From Verrucosispora sp. NA02020 (GTDB lineage Bacteria > Actinomycetota > Actinomycetes > Mycobacteriales > Micromonosporaceae): DNA of 64,000 nucleotides. This document shows positions 25,632 to 37,436 of the stretch, piece by piece. The notes beneath the pieces are model-generated. The model was not told the DNA's origin. It saw only the letters and a program-made list of their open reading frames with translations, and did no database searches. A program made the translations under genes and the position numbers. Each line of letters begins with the position of its first letter. Within the stretch, counting starts at the first letter, position 1. The stretch is taken from positions 3,906,001 through 3,970,000 of the forward strand of contig NZ_CP054923.1 in NCBI RefSeq assembly GCF_013364215.1, read 5' to 3'.

Positions 25632-26831
25632 TCACCCGGACGCCCCGGCGTCCAGCAGGGTCTCCACCGGGATCCTCGCGTGCACCCGGTAGCCGCCGCC
25701 GGGCCGCGCGCCGGTGCGCAGGACACCACCGTAGAGGGCGACCCGCTCCCGCATCCCGACCAGTCCGTGCCCGACCCGGTCGGTGTCCGGGGACGGTCCC
25801 CGACCGGTGTCGGTGACCTCGACCTCCACCGCGTCGTCGGCGAAGCTGACCCGGACCTGCGCGGTGGCCGTGCCGGCGTGCTTGAGCGCGTTCGTCAGCG
25901 CCTCCTGCACGATCCGGTACACGGTCAGCGCCTCGCCCTCGGCCAGCGCGGCGGGTGCTCCCCGCACCGTCAGCGTCACCGGCAGCCCGGCCTCGCGCAC
26001 CTGCTCGGCCAGCGCCTCGATGCCGGCGATGCCCGGTTGCGGGGCCAGGTCGGCCGCCGGCTCCGCCTCGGTACGCAGCACGTCGAGGAGCCGGCGCAGC
26101 TCCCGCAGGGTGGCCCGGCTGGTCTCCTCGATGGTGCCGATCGCCTCCTCGGCGGCGTTCGGGTCCCGCCGCAGCACCCGCCGGACCCCGGTCGCCAGCA
26201 CCCCCATCACGCTGACATGGTGGGCCACCACGTCGTGCAGTTCCCGGGCGATGCGTCGTCGCTCGTCGGCGACCGCCTGTTCGGCCAGGGCGCGCTGGGT
26301 GGCCTCGGCGATCCGGGCCCGCTCCCGCAACGCCTGGGTGCTGGCCCGCCGGGCGTGCACCGCCCGGCCCACCGAGAACGACACGACGCCGATCAGGAGG
26401 TTGTTCGCCACCAGGTAGGCGGGATTGACCTGCGGCATGGTCTCGAAGGGCGTGACCGTGGTGACCAGCGCGACCGGCACCCAGAGCACCACCGCCGCCA
26501 CCACCGCCGGACGCAGCGGCCGGTACGCGGCCATCGTGTAGGTGAGCACCACGAAGGCGAAGCCCTGTGTCGCGGGGGAGATCTCCAGCGTCAGCGGTAG
26601 GGCCAGGATCGCCAGCGAGGCCACCACCGCCGGCCACGGTGCCGTCCGGCGCACCACCACCGGTGCGGCGCACACCAGGCTCCACCCCAGCGCGGCGAAG
26701 AGCGGCCGGGGCCAGAAGTCCCGTGGCGTCAGCAGGGTGAGCACGACCTCCGCGACCACCAGCCCGACAGCCAGCAGCCCGTCACCGGCCAGCGGGTGCC
26801 GCCGCAGCCACTCCCTCGGATCCGTACCCAC
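25632..26831 (-). CDS. DesK-type sensor histidine kinase
   Basis: Seen: 399 residues. The N-terminal half holds about five membrane segments (LLAVGLVVAEVVLTLL, LFAALGWSLVCAAPVVV, VVASLAILALPLTLEI, AFVVLTYTMAAY, VVAAVVLWVPVALVTTV). A short coiled stretch precedes HisKA_3 with RRRIARELHDVVAHHVSVMGV, and HATPase has IVQEALTNALKHAGTA and GHGLVGMRERVALYGG. Start GTG 26831. Known: kinases of this class often sense cell-envelope stress. Inference: regulates the MacB-type exporter through its cognate regulator. Confidence 0.92.
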   Translation of the reverse strand: MGTDPREWLRRHPLAGDGLLAVGLVVAEVVLTLLTPRDFWPRPLFAALGWSLVCAAPVVVRRTAPWPAVVASLAILALPLTLEISPATQGFAFVVLTYTMAAYRPLRPAVVAAVVLWVPVALVTTVTPFETMPQVNPAYLVANNLLIGVVSFSVGRAVHARRASTQALRERARIAEATQRALAEQAVADERRRIARELHDVVAHHVSVMGVLATGVRRVLRRDPNAAEEAIGTIEETSRATLRELRRLLDVLRTEAEPAADLAPQPGIAGIEALAEQVREAGLPVTLTVRGAPAALAEGEALTVYRIVQEALTNALKHAGTATAQVRVSFADDAVEVEVTDTGRGPSPDTDRVGHGLVGMRERVALYGGVLRTGARPGGGYRVHARIPVETLLDAGASG

Positions 26832-26884
26832 GCTCCGACGCTATCCGCCCGTTCGGGCGAAAGATCGTCTCCTGCGGTGACCTG

Positions 26885-26906
26885 CTCTCCTCCCTGGGGA
26901 GGAGAG
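26885..26906 (-). terminator. Terminator hairpin of the RecB-like gene
   Basis: CTCTCCTCC (26885-26893) pairs with GGAGGAGAG (26898-26906) over a CTGG loop. It lies 4 bases past the minus-strand stop at 26911 and just before the kinase start region. Confidence 0.65.
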
Positions 26907-26910
26907 GTCC

Positions 26911-27825
26911 CTAGTCGTCGGCGCCCGGAGGGGCCGGACGGGACCGGGCGTCGCGCAGCGGATCCGCCGTCGCCACCTGCTCGGGGAAGGGCGGCGGGGT
27001 GCCGCCGAAGGTGGGACACCGGGCCTGGTGGCTGCACCAGTCGCAGAGCCGGCTCGGCCGGGGCCGGAAGTCCTGGTTGACGGTGGCCTGCTCGATCGCC
27101 CGCCACAACGCGACCACGGTGCGCTCGAAGCGCACCAGCTCCTCGGCGTCGGGGGCGTAGTCGCACACCTCGGCGTCCTTGAGGTAGAGCAGCCGCAGCA
27201 CCTTGGGCACCACACCCCGGGTCCGCCAGAGCACCAGGGCGTAGAACTTGAGCTGGAACAGGGCGCGCGCCTCGAACGCCTCGCGCGGAGCGCCGCCGGT
27301 CTTGTAGTCGACCACCCGCAGCGCGCCGTCCGGTGCCACGTCGAGCCGGTCCAGATAGCCCCGGATCAACAGCTCGTCGTCGACCACCGCCGAGATCAGA
27401 CTCTCCCGCTCGGCCGGCTCCAGGCGGCGCGGGTCCTCCACGGTGAAGTAGCCCTCCAGCAGCGCCGCCGCCGAGGTCAGGAACTGCGTCACGGCGGCCG
27501 GGTCGTCGCCCTCGAAGATCCCGGACAGCTCCGGCTGCTCGGTGACCAGCCGGTCCCACTGTGGTGCCACGAGGTCACCGGCCGCCTCCGGGGTGCGCCC
27601 GGCCGACGGCAGGTCGAAGAGGCGCTCCAGCACCGCGTGCACCAGTGTGCCCCGGGCCTGCTCCAGAGTGGTCCGCTCGGGCAGGCGGTCGATGCTGCGG
27701 AACCGGTAGAGCAGTGGGCAGGTCTTGAAGTCGGCCGCCCGCGACGGTGAGAGTGAGGCGCGCACCGTCGCCGGCAACTGCGTCGGAGTCGGGGCCTGTT
27801 GGGTGATCACCGGATCCGCCGTCAT
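26911..27825 (-). CDS. PD-(D/E)XK exonuclease, RecB/Cas4-like with Fe-S cysteines
   Basis: Seen: 304 residues. The nuclease core has GTLVHAVLERLF (His ligand), YLDRLDV (Asp) and LRVVDYKTGG (the D...xK pair). One cysteine near the N-terminus (FKTCPLLYRF) and three near the C-terminus (CDWCSHQARCPTF) match the four-Cys 4Fe-4S latch of AddB/Cas4-type nucleases. ATG 27825 is the last good start before the domain. Known: the syntenic Mycobacterium tuberculosis gene Rv2119, next to trmI and the proteasome genes, is a RecB-family exonuclease. Inference: DNA end-processing nuclease; no helicase partner is nearby. Confidence 0.88.
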   Translation of the reverse strand: MTADPVITQQAPTPTQLPATVRASLSPSRAADFKTCPLLYRFRSIDRLPERTTLEQARGTLVHAVLERLFDLPSAGRTPEAAGDLVAPQWDRLVTEQPELSGIFEGDDPAAVTQFLTSAAALLEGYFTVEDPRRLEPAERESLISAVVDDELLIRGYLDRLDVAPDGALRVVDYKTGGAPREAFEARALFQLKFYALVLWRTRGVVPKVLRLLYLKDAEVCDYAPDAEELVRFERTVVALWRAIEQATVNQDFRPRPSRLCDWCSHQARCPTFGGTPPPFPEQVATADPLRDARSRPAPPGADD

Positions 27826-27897
27826 GTCCCGAAGGTTAGGGCACGAGTGTGACAGGACCACCGGCACCGCACCGGGAGGTGATCTCCCGCCGCGTAG

Positions 27898-30066
<2,169 letters not shown>

Positions 30067-30164
30067 CGGCGGATTGGGGCGGCGCGGAGTGAACGGGCTG
30101 ATCCTCGACGCGGGTCGACGGGGGCCGATGCTGCCGGCCCGGGCCGGCGGGGTGGGGTGACGGC

Positions 30165-30737
30165 ATGAGCCGTCCCGGTTTCGGCGGTGGCGACCTGCCG
30201 GCGGTCTTCCCGGACTGGTCCCCCTACACCGACCTCGAGTCGGCGGCCCGCGCCTACCTGCGGGACCCCGACGTCGCCCTGGAGGCGCTCGGCGGCGTGC
30301 TGCGCGGCGCCTCGGTGCTCGGCTTCACGCTGGAACGCTTCGTCAACGAGGTCAACGGGGTGTGGCAGGAGGTCGTCGTCTGCGACGGCAGCCGGCTGGT
30401 GCTCTGGCACGGCGAGGACGTGCCGCCGGGGGAGGGCCCGCCCGGCTCGATGACCTCGTCGCTGCGGGTCGTCCCGGTCTCCTCGGTCACCGAGGTGGGA
30501 TGCCGGCGCCGGCTGTTCCGTCACGACAACGGCGAGATCCGGGTCGACAGCATCGACGTCTATCTGCTGCTGACCTCGCTGGACGAGTCACCGCCCAGCG
30601 AGGAGGCCGCCGGTGGGCCCCGACACGACGCGCTGCGGTTCGGCAAGACGCTCGACGACGGCGGTGCCGGGCAGATCGCCCGACTGGAGGAGTTCGCCCG
30701 GCTGGTCGCCTCGGTGGTCGGCCGCCCGTTGCTGTAG
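30165..30737 (+). CDS. Unrecognised conserved-looking protein between trmI and mpa
   Basis: I do not recognise this 190-residue protein. Seen: Gly-rich start (MSRPGFGGGDLPAVFPDW), no signal peptide or membrane segment, mixed alpha/beta composition. An acidic middle (EDVPPGEGPPG) and a C-terminal helix (QIARLEEFARLVASVVGRPLL) follow. Codon use is like its neighbours, with GC-rich third positions, so it is a real gene. It stands in the position where mycobacteria carry Rv2117, but I cannot claim homology. Ends at a convergent terminator with the ferredoxin gene. Confidence 0.75.
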   Translation: MSRPGFGGGDLPAVFPDWSPYTDLESAARAYLRDPDVALEALGGVLRGASVLGFTLERFVNEVNGVWQEVVVCDGSRLVLWHGEDVPPGEGPPGSMTSSLRVVPVSSVTEVGCRRRLFRHDNGEIRVDSIDVYLLLTSLDESPPSEEAAGGPRHDALRFGKTLDDGGAGQIARLEEFARLVASVVGRPLL

Positions 30738-30812
30738 CGGCGGACCGATCGGCGGTTTCCGTGACAGTCGGATGACCGACCGTAATCGCCGTGCTCGGGC
30801 GGCCACCGTCGA

Positions 30813-30855
30813 CCCGCGTACCCCCGGGCGGTCGATCGGGCCCGGCGTACGCGGG
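30813..30855. terminator. Convergent terminator between the 190-aa gene and ferredoxin
   Basis: CCCGCGTAC (30813-30821) pairs with GTACGCGGG (30847-30855), with an inner GC-rich stem (CCCGGGC/GGGCCCGG). It lies between the plus-strand stop at 30737 and the minus-strand stop at 30860. Confidence 0.6.
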
Positions 30856-30859
30856 CCGG

Positions 30860-31168
30860 TCAGTCCTCGGCCTCCGGGCCGGCCACCTCGACGCCGTCGC
30901 TGCCGCGTACGACGTGGATGCACTCGCCCGGGCACTCCTTCGCCGAGTCGATCACCTCGAGGCGCAGGTGCTCCGGCACGTCCACCCGGGCGCCCGGGGC
31001 CTGCTGGAGCTCGCCGTCGGGGCCCTTGACGTAGGCCAGACCGTCGACGTCGAACTCGAAGACGTCCGGCGCGTACTGCACGCACAGCCCGTCACCCGTA
31101 CACAGGTCCTGGTCCACCCAGACCTGCAGTTGGTCGGTCGCGACCTCGACCATCGGTGCACCCCCCAT
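30860..31168 (-). CDS. Small [3Fe-4S]-type ferredoxin
   Basis: Seen: 102 residues with CTGDGLC (C23, C29) and CPGEC (C79, C83). The middle Cys of the usual CxxCxxC is replaced by Asp, which in this family gives a [3Fe-4S] cluster. The region between is acidic. ATG 31168 follows GGGAG; an in-frame ATG at 31153 is nearly as good. Known: such ferredoxins pass electrons to cytochromes P450 and other oxygenases. Inference: soluble redox carrier; no P450 lies in the window. Divergent from mpa. Confidence 0.88.
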   Translation of the reverse strand: MGGAPMVEVATDQLQVWVDQDLCTGDGLCVQYAPDVFEFDVDGLAYVKGPDGELQQAPGARVDVPEHLRLEVIDSAKECPGECIHVVRGSDGVEVAGPEAED

Positions 31169-31331
31169 GTTCTCCCGTCCCACGCCACGACGGTACCCGA
31201 ATGCCCGTACCCGCCCAGCCACCCACCCTTGGCGATCAAGCTTCGGTGACGAGCGCGTTGCGGAGGACCGAATCGGGCTCATAGCGGCTAGTGTTAGGGC
31301 AGAACGTTCGAGCCCCCCGGGGAGGTGGGAC

Positions 31332-33113
31332 GTGGCACGCAGCGACGACGCGGACTCGCGCGCCGCACGGTGGGAGAAGGAGGCCCACGATCTCTCCACG
31401 CAGGTCGCGTTCCTGCAAGAGGAACTCGCTCTCGTGCGGCGCAAGTTGACCGAAAGCCCCCGACACGTCCGGCAGCTCGAAGAGCGGCTGGCGGCCACCC
31501 AGGCGCAGTTGGCGCGGCTGACCGAGAACAACGAACGGCTCGTGGGCACCTTGAAAGAGGCTCGCGCGCAGATCGTGACGCTCAAAGAGGAGATCGACCG
31601 TCTCGCCCAGCCCCCCAGTGGCTACGGCGTCTTCCTGGCCCGACACGAGGACGGCACGGTCGACGTCTTCACCGGCGGGCGCAAGCTCCGCGTGGCCGTC
31701 TCACCCTCGCTCGACGTGGGTGAGCTGCGGCGCGGCCAGGAGGTCCTGCTCAACGACGCACTCAACATCGTCGACGCGTTCGGGTTCGAGCGGGTCGGCG
31801 AGGTGGTCATGCTCAAGGAGGTGCTGGCGGGCCCCGACGGCGTACCGGGTGACCGGGCGTTGGTGGTCTCGCACTCCGACGAGGAGCGGATCGTGCACCT
31901 GGCCGAGACCCTGATCGGCAGCGCGATCCGGGCCGGCGACTCGCTCATGATCGAACCCCGCTCGGCGTACGCGTACGAGCGGATCCCCAAGAGCGAGGTC
32001 GAGGAACTGGTCCTGGAGGAGGTGCCGGACGTCGACTACACCGACATCGGCGGCCTGCACTCCCAGATCGAGCAGATCAGGGACGCGGTGGAACTCCCGT
32101 TCCTGCACGCCGACCTGTTCCGCGAGCACCAGCTCCGGCCGCCGAAGGGCATCCTGCTCTACGGTCCGCCCGGCTGTGGCAAGACGCTCATCGCGAAGGC
32201 GGTCGCCAACTCGCTGGCGAAGAAGATCGCCGAGCGGCGGGGTGAGGAGAAGCACACCAGTTTCTTCCTCAACATCAAGGGTCCTGAGCTGCTCAACAAG
32301 TACGTCGGCGAGACCGAGCGGCACATCCGGCTGATCTTCCAGCGGGCGCGGGAGAAGGCCGGCGAGGGCACTCCGGTGATCGTCTTCTTCGACGAGATGG
32401 ACTCGATCTTCCGGACCCGAGGCTCGGGTGTCTCCTCCGACGTGGAGAACACCATCGTCCCGCAGCTCCTCAGCGAGATCGACGGTGTCGAGGGCCTGGA
32501 GAACGTCATCGTCATCGGTGCCTCCAACCGGGAGGACATGATCGACCCGGCGATCCTGCGGCCGGGTCGGCTCGACGTGAAGATCAAGATCGAGCGTCCA
32601 GACGCCGAGGCGGCCAAGGACATCTTCTCCAAGTACATCCTCTCCGGCCTGCCGCTCTCCGCGGACGACCTGGCCGAGCACGGTCAGGACGCCAAGGCCA
32701 CCGTCGCGGCGATGATCGACGCGGTGGTCCTGCGGATGTACTCGGAGACCGAGGAGAACCGCTTCCTCGAGGTCACCTACGCCAACGGCGACAAGGAAGT
32801 CCTGTACTTCAAGGACTTCAACTCCGGTGCCATGATCCAGAACATCGTGGATCGCGGCAAGAAGATGGCCATCAAGGAGTTCCTCACCTCCGGTCGCAAG
32901 GGACTCCGCCTGCAGCACCTGCTCGACGCCTGCGTCGACGAGTTCCGCGAGAACGAGGACCTGCCCAACACCACCAACCCCGACGACTGGGCCCGCATCT
33001 CCGGCAAGAAGGGCGAACGGATCGTCTACATCCGTACGCTCGTCTCCGGCGGCAAGGGCGCCGAAGCCGGCCGTTCCATCGAGACCGCGAGCAACACCGG
33101 CCAGTACCTCTGA
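31332..33113 (+). CDS. mpa: Proteasome-associated AAA ATPase (Mpa/ARC)
   Basis: Seen: 593 residues. The N-terminal coiled coil (residues ~5-90, [29 protein letters not shown]) binds Pup. Tandem OB domains follow, then the AAA module with Walker A GPPGCGKT (278-285), Walker B VFFDEMD (DE at 354-355) and arginine-finger region [17 protein letters not shown]. The end QYL is the Tyr-containing tail that docks on and opens the 20S pore. GTG 31332 follows GGGGAGGTGG. A -10-like TAGTGT lies at 31289-31294. Known: a hexameric unfoldase that feeds pupylated proteins to PrcAB. It leads the proteasome block, with a terminator just after it. Confidence 0.97.
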   Translation: MARSDDADSRAARWEKEAHDLSTQVAFLQEELALVRRKLTESPRHVRQLEERLAATQAQLARLTENNERLVGTLKEARAQIVTLKEEIDRLAQPPSGYGVFLARHEDGTVDVFTGGRKLRVAVSPSLDVGELRRGQEVLLNDALNIVDAFGFERVGEVVMLKEVLAGPDGVPGDRALVVSHSDEERIVHLAETLIGSAIRAGDSLMIEPRSAYAYERIPKSEVEELVLEEVPDVDYTDIGGLHSQIEQIRDAVELPFLHADLFREHQLRPPKGILLYGPPGCGKTLIAKAVANSLAKKIAERRGEEKHTSFFLNIKGPELLNKYVGETERHIRLIFQRAREKAGEGTPVIVFFDEMDSIFRTRGSGVSSDVENTIVPQLLSEIDGVEGLENVIVIGASNREDMIDPAILRPGRLDVKIKIERPDAEAAKDIFSKYILSGLPLSADDLAEHGQDAKATVAAMIDAVVLRMYSETEENRFLEVTYANGDKEVLYFKDFNSGAMIQNIVDRGKKMAIKEFLTSGRKGLRLQHLLDACVDEFRENEDLPNTTNPDDWARISGKKGERIVYIRTLVSGGKGAEAGRSIETASNTGQYL

Positions 33114-33127
33114 CCGGTCGCGCCACC

Positions 33128-33158
33128 GGGGCCCGTGACGCGACGCGTCACGGGCCCC
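33128..33158 (+). terminator. Terminator after mpa
   Basis: Bases 33128-33142 and 33144-33158 form a perfect 15-nt inverted repeat around a single central base (working loop GCGACGC), 15 bases past the mpa stop. mpa is therefore probably transcribed apart from dop-pup-prcBA. Confidence 0.85.
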
Positions 33159-33261
33159 GCCGCGTATCCGGGGATGGCGGTGGACACACCGGCCCGAGGT
33201 GTGCCGGCCGGGATGTGTCGCTAGACTGTTGATCTTTCCCTTCCATCCCTATTGGTGAAGG

Positions 33262-35235
33262 ATGCGCGTGTCCATCGACCAGAGCGCGCTCGCCCCACCG
33301 GTCGCCCCGACCGCGAGCTCCGCGTCGCCGTACCGGCGGCGGTTCCTCCTCGCCCTCGTCGCCCTCGCCACGGCCTGGCTCCTGCCGCTCGCCGTGGCCG
33401 CTGTCGACGCCTCCTGGCTCCTGCCCCCGGTGGTGCTGCTCACCACCGCGAGCCTGCTGCGCGGCGGGCGTACCCTGCTCGACCGGCTGCTGCTCGCCAC
33501 CGTCCTGCTGGTCTGCCTCACCACCGTCGCGGGCCTGTTCTTCACCACCTGGCCCTGGGGGATGGCGCCGGTGCCGTTGGCCGGCACCGCCCTGACCGTC
33601 CTCGTGCTGGCCGCGCTGGCCAGCGGCCGACGCCCCACCCTGCCGCGTCCCGCCTGGGCCGACCTGTTCCCGGTCGTCGGCACCGCCGCGATCGTCTGGT
33701 ACCTCGCCCAGCCACTGCTGCGCGCCGGAGACCTCGTCGGCCGGCTCACCGTCTTCACCCGGGGCGAGGACTACCTGCGTCACCTCACCCTGGTCGACGT
33801 TATCGGCCGGCACGGCGGGTACGCCTTCACCGACGCGGACGCGATCCGCGACCACCTGGTCAGCCTGCTGGTCTACTACCCGCAGGGGTGGCACCTGATC
33901 GTCGCCCTGCTCAACGGCCATCTCGTGCCGCCCGGCAGCACCGCCGACGCCGCCGCGCTGGCGGAGCCCTTCCTGTGGTGGAACGTCGCCGGATTCGGCC
34001 TGCTGGTGCTCACCATGCTCTGGGCCGCCCAGCGGCTGCCCGGTCCACTGCACCCGCTGACCCGGGGACTGCTCACCGTCGTCGTCGGCGCCCTCGTCCT
34101 CGGCAGCCAACTACCCCGGATGCTGTGGTCCGGCTACCCCACCGAGACGCTCGGGCTGACCCTCGCCGTCGTGCTGGCCGTCCTCGTCGCCCGGCCGCTC
34201 ACCGCCTCCCGCGAGCACCTGCTGCTGCTCGGCGCCCTGGTCGTCGGCATCGGGTACGTCTACTACCTGTTCCTGCCTCCGGCCGTGCTGCTCGTGGTCG
34301 GTTCGCTGCTCGTACGTCGCCGCGAGGTGCTCCGGGTCCGCCACACCGCCCGGGTGGTGGGTCTGGCCACCTTCGTGCTGGCCCCGATACCGATCCTGCT
34401 CGGCGTGCTCCGGGCCAACCAGACCGAGTCGCTCACCGCCACCGTCGGGCCGGACCTCACCGAGACCTGGCTGGCCTTCGGCATCCTCGGGGCCATCGTC
34501 GTGCCGGCCCTGCTCGGTCTCGCCCTGCATGTCGAACGCACCGACCCCACCTGGCGGCGCTGGCTGTTCGTGCTGCTGGCCAGCACCCTCTTCACGGCGG
34601 GGATCGGGCTGGTCAGCCTCGTTCTCGGCGGCGAGATCGGCTACTACTTCAACAAGGCCGCCCACCTCACGACCGCCTTCCTCATCGTCGGCACGGCCGC
34701 CGCGATCCGTCTGCTGCCCGTGCCGCGTCGGGGGCGTCCGGCACGTACCGCCGTCGCCGGGGTCACCGCCGTCGCGGTCGCCGCCACCGTCGTGTTGTTC
34801 GGCGGTGTCACCGGCTGGCAGCGGAGCCTGCTCGTGGTCGAGCCGCAGACGTGGGCGCAGCGCTGGGTGCACATGGAGGTCACTGCGCCGGCACGGGCGG
34901 CGGTGGTCTGCGACGAGGTGGTCCGCCGCTATCCGGCCGTCGACGGAGTGACCACGCTCGTGCTCGACCGTGGCACGTACGACTCCTATCTGGAGAACAT
35001 CTGCGTCTCGACGCTGCAGGGCACCACTGCGCAGACCGAGGACGCCACCTACAGCCTGCTCTTCATCGAGCCGGGTCGGACCTGGCAGATGCTGCACGCG
35101 ACGCCGGGCGAGATCCGGCTGGTCGCCACCGACACCGGTGCCGAGTCCCGGGCCAGGAGACTGCTGCGTTCGCTGCCCGAGATACGCGAGCGGGTCACCA
35201 TCGAGTCCATGATCGTCGAGCGGCCCGGGGACTGA
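33262..35235 (+). CDS. Large polytopic membrane protein, possible GT-C-type glycosyltransferase
   Basis: Seen: 657 residues with about a dozen membrane segments through residue ~520 (for instance FLLALVALATAWLLPLAVAAV, LLLLGALVVGIGYVYYLFL, GIGLVSLVLGGEIGYYFNKA), then a soluble C-terminal domain of ~130 residues. A loop after the third segments has RGEDYLRHLTLVDVIGRHGGYAF, with acidic/His residues like the first loop of GT-C enzymes. I cannot assign a family with certainty. It sits between mpa and dop, where these two genes are usually neighbours or nearly so, and has its own terminator upstream and ribosome site GGTGAAGG. Confidence 0.75.
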   Translation: MRVSIDQSALAPPVAPTASSASPYRRRFLLALVALATAWLLPLAVAAVDASWLLPPVVLLTTASLLRGGRTLLDRLLLATVLLVCLTTVAGLFFTTWPWGMAPVPLAGTALTVLVLAALASGRRPTLPRPAWADLFPVVGTAAIVWYLAQPLLRAGDLVGRLTVFTRGEDYLRHLTLVDVIGRHGGYAFTDADAIRDHLVSLLVYYPQGWHLIVALLNGHLVPPGSTADAAALAEPFLWWNVAGFGLLVLTMLWAAQRLPGPLHPLTRGLLTVVVGALVLGSQLPRMLWSGYPTETLGLTLAVVLAVLVARPLTASREHLLLLGALVVGIGYVYYLFLPPAVLLVVGSLLVRRREVLRVRHTARVVGLATFVLAPIPILLGVLRANQTESLTATVGPDLTETWLAFGILGAIVVPALLGLALHVERTDPTWRRWLFVLLASTLFTAGIGLVSLVLGGEIGYYFNKAAHLTTAFLIVGTAAAIRLLPVPRRGRPARTAVAGVTAVAVAATVVLFGGVTGWQRSLLVVEPQTWAQRWVHMEVTAPARAAVVCDEVVRRYPAVDGVTTLVLDRGTYDSYLENICVSTLQGTTAQTEDATYSLLFIEPGRTWQMLHATPGEIRLVATDTGAESRARRLLRSLPEIRERVTIESMIVERPGD

Positions 35236-35345
35236 CCGGTGCGACCCGCGACGTTCCGAGCACCCCGGCAGGCCCCCGCCTGCCCGAGCGGCGACTACGC
35301 TCGACGTGACGGGGGACCGGTCGGGCAAGCGAAGCGGGTAGGTCG

Positions 35346-36863
35346 ATGAGCGTAAGACGGATCATGGGCACCGAGGTCGAGTACGGCATCTCCGTGCCCG
35401 GTCAGGCCGGGGCCAACCCGATGGTCACCTCCTCCCAGGTGGTGAACGCGTACGGCGCCCGCCCGGAACTCAACCGGGGCGGTCGGGCCCGGTGGGACTA
35501 CGAGGAGGAGTCGCCGCTGCGGGACGCCCGCGGCTTCACCTACTCCGGAGCCGCGTACGACCCGGCCGAGGCGCTCGCCGACGACGACCTCGGGCTGGCG
35601 AACGTCATACTCACCAACGGGGCCCGGCTCTACGTCGACCACGCCCACCCGGAGTACTCCACCCCCGAGGTGACCAACCCCCGGGACCTGGTGCGCTGGG
35701 ACAAGGCGGGGGAGCGGGTGATGGCGGAGGCGGCCCGCCGCGCGGCCACCATCCCGGGCAGCGCGCCGATCCACCTCTACAAGAACAACACCGACAACAA
35801 GGGTGCCAGCTACGGCGCGCACGAGAACTACCTCATGCGCCGGCAGACCGCCTTCGCCGACATCGTGGCGTACCTGACCCCGTTCTTCGTGACCCGGCAG
35901 ATCGTCTGCGGCGCCGGTCGCGTCGGCATCGGCCAGGACGGCGGGCAGAGCGGCTTCCAGATCTCGCAGCGGGCCGACTTCTTCGAGGTCGAGGTGGGGC
36001 TGGAGACCACGCTCAAGCGTCCGATCATCAACACCCGGGACGAGCCGCACGCCGACGCCGACAAGTACCGCCGCCTGCACGTCATCATCGGCGACGCCAA
36101 CCTGTCGGAGATCTCCACCTACCTCAAGGTGGGCACCGCCGCGCTGATCCTCACCATGATCGAGGAGAAGGCGCTCGGTCCGGACCTCGGCATCGCCGAC
36201 CCGGTCGGTGAACTCCGCGCGGTCAGTCACGACCCGTCGCTGACCCACCGGATGCGCATGCGCGACGGCCGACGGCTGACCGCGTTGGACGTCCAGTGGG
36301 CGTACCTGGAGCGGGTACGCGCCTTCGTGGAGGACCGGTACGGCAGCGACGTCGACGAGCAGACCACCGACGTGCTGGACCGGTGGGAGAACGTGCTGGA
36401 CCGGCTCGGCCGCGACGTCATGCTCTGCGCCGACGAGCTGGACTGGGTGGCGAAGCTGCGGTTGCTGGAGGGCTACCGGGACCGGGAGAAGCTCGGGTGG
36501 GGTTCGCACAAGCTCCAACTGGTCGACCTGCAGTACTCCGACGTCCGCCCGGAGAAGGGGCTCTACCACCGCCTGGTCTCCCGGGGGGCGATGAAGACGC
36601 TGCTGCCCGATGCCGAGACGCAGGCCGCGATGACCGAGCCGCCGGAGGACACCCGTGCCTACTTCCGGGGCCGCTGCCTGGCGCAGTACGCCTCCGAGGT
36701 GGTCGCCGCCAGTTGGGACTCGGTGATATTCGACGTCGGGCGGGAGTCGCTGGTCCGGGTGCCGATGATGGAGCCGGAGCGCGGCACCAGGCGGCACGTC
36801 GGCGCACTCTTCGACCGCTGCGCCAGCGCGAAGGATCTGCTGGAGACCCTGACCGGAGGCTGA
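35346..36863 (+). CDS. dop: Deamidase/depupylase Dop
   Basis: Seen: 505 residues of the PafA/Dop carboxylate-amine ligase fold. ATP/Mg motif GTEVEYG starts at residue 8, and [13 protein letters not shown] carries the catalytic Asp. [21 protein letters not shown] and [13 protein letters not shown] build the active site. The acidic loop [16 protein letters not shown] (residues ~49-64) is the Dop-loop absent from PafA, which settles the assignment against the second paralogue at 46134. Known: removes Pup from substrates and deamidates Pup-Gln where needed. A TACGCT -10 lies at 35296-35301, about 45 bases before the ATG. Operon head for pup-prcB-prcA. Confidence 0.96.
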   Translation: MSVRRIMGTEVEYGISVPGQAGANPMVTSSQVVNAYGARPELNRGGRARWDYEEESPLRDARGFTYSGAAYDPAEALADDDLGLANVILTNGARLYVDHAHPEYSTPEVTNPRDLVRWDKAGERVMAEAARRAATIPGSAPIHLYKNNTDNKGASYGAHENYLMRRQTAFADIVAYLTPFFVTRQIVCGAGRVGIGQDGGQSGFQISQRADFFEVEVGLETTLKRPIINTRDEPHADADKYRRLHVIIGDANLSEISTYLKVGTAALILTMIEEKALGPDLGIADPVGELRAVSHDPSLTHRMRMRDGRRLTALDVQWAYLERVRAFVEDRYGSDVDEQTTDVLDRWENVLDRLGRDVMLCADELDWVAKLRLLEGYRDREKLGWGSHKLQLVDLQYSDVRPEKGLYHRLVSRGAMKTLLPDAETQAAMTEPPEDTRAYFRGRCLAQYASEVVAASWDSVIFDVGRESLVRVPMMEPERGTRRHVGALFDRCASAKDLLETLTGG

Positions 36864-36941
36864 GTACCTACCGGCGCGCGACGGGCGTTTCGTCGCTCCC
36901 GCGAGGTAAGTTCATCGCAGGCGATCGTGGAGGAGGCAACA

Positions 36942-37157
36942 GTGGCCACTCGTGACAGCGGCGGTCAGTCGCAGACGGGCAAGTCCCGTCAGGGTGAAGA
37001 GGTCGAGGACGTCACCACCGAGGCGAACCCGGAGGTCGCCGAGCGACACGCCGAGATCACCGAGGACGTCGACGACCTGCTCGACGAGATCGACTCCGTC
37101 CTGGAGGAGAACGCCGAGGAATTCGTCCGAGGTTACGTGCAGAAGGGCGGAGAATAG
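36942..37157 (+). CDS. pup: Prokaryotic ubiquitin-like protein Pup
   Basis: Seen: 71 residues, disordered acidic protein. The coiled-coil-forming segment is EVAERHAEITEDVDDLLDEIDSVLEENAEEFVRGYVQKGGE. The C-terminus is Gly-Gly-Glu, already the ligatable form, so Dop deamidation is not required here (mycobacterial Pup ends in Gln). GTG 36942 with GGAGGAGG upstream is chosen over ATG-like starts at 36927. Known: attached to substrate lysines by PafA and recognised by Mpa. Confidence 0.97.
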   Translation: MATRDSGGQSQTGKSRQGEEVEDVTTEANPEVAERHAEITEDVDDLLDEIDSVLEENAEEFVRGYVQKGGE

Positions 37158-37436
37158 GGCTTATGCCCTTTTCTCCGGCTGTGCCGCGACGGCGGCGCGG
37201 TCCGTGGTGAACCCGATCCGGAACTTGTGGACCACGATCATCGCACCGGGTGGGTGCGCGGGATAATCTGCTTCAACTGCAACGGTGGTCCTGGCCAGTT
37301 CCGTGACAGTCCTACGAGGCTGGCCAGGGCCATCACGTACCTGAGAGGAACCACGTGGCAGCGGGCTTTGATCCATCCGGGCGTCTACCAGATGTGTTCA
37401 CCAACGCGGGGACGTCCTCCTTCACCACGTTCCTGA
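37158..37436 (+). pseudogene. Decayed endonuclease VII (HNH) relic between pup and prcB
   Basis: Seen: directly after the pup stop, in the same frame, the translation contains DHDHRTGWVRGIICFNCNGG and then [18 protein letters not shown], matching the C-terminal half of recombination endonuclease VII proteins (DHDH, CxxC, GQF). No ATG or ribosome site precedes it; only GTG 37224 immediately before the motif. The usual first zinc CxxC and N-terminal half are missing; a fragment SGCAATAA in another frame may be its remains. The 3' end runs into prcB. Known to me: Streptomyces carries an extra gene at this place. Inference: relic of that gene. Confidence 0.6.

Noticed and set aside
30095..30160. 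Possible short gene between trmI and the 190-aa gene
   Set aside because: Only about 20 codons, no ribosome site and no recognisable feature; the gap is too short to support a gene.
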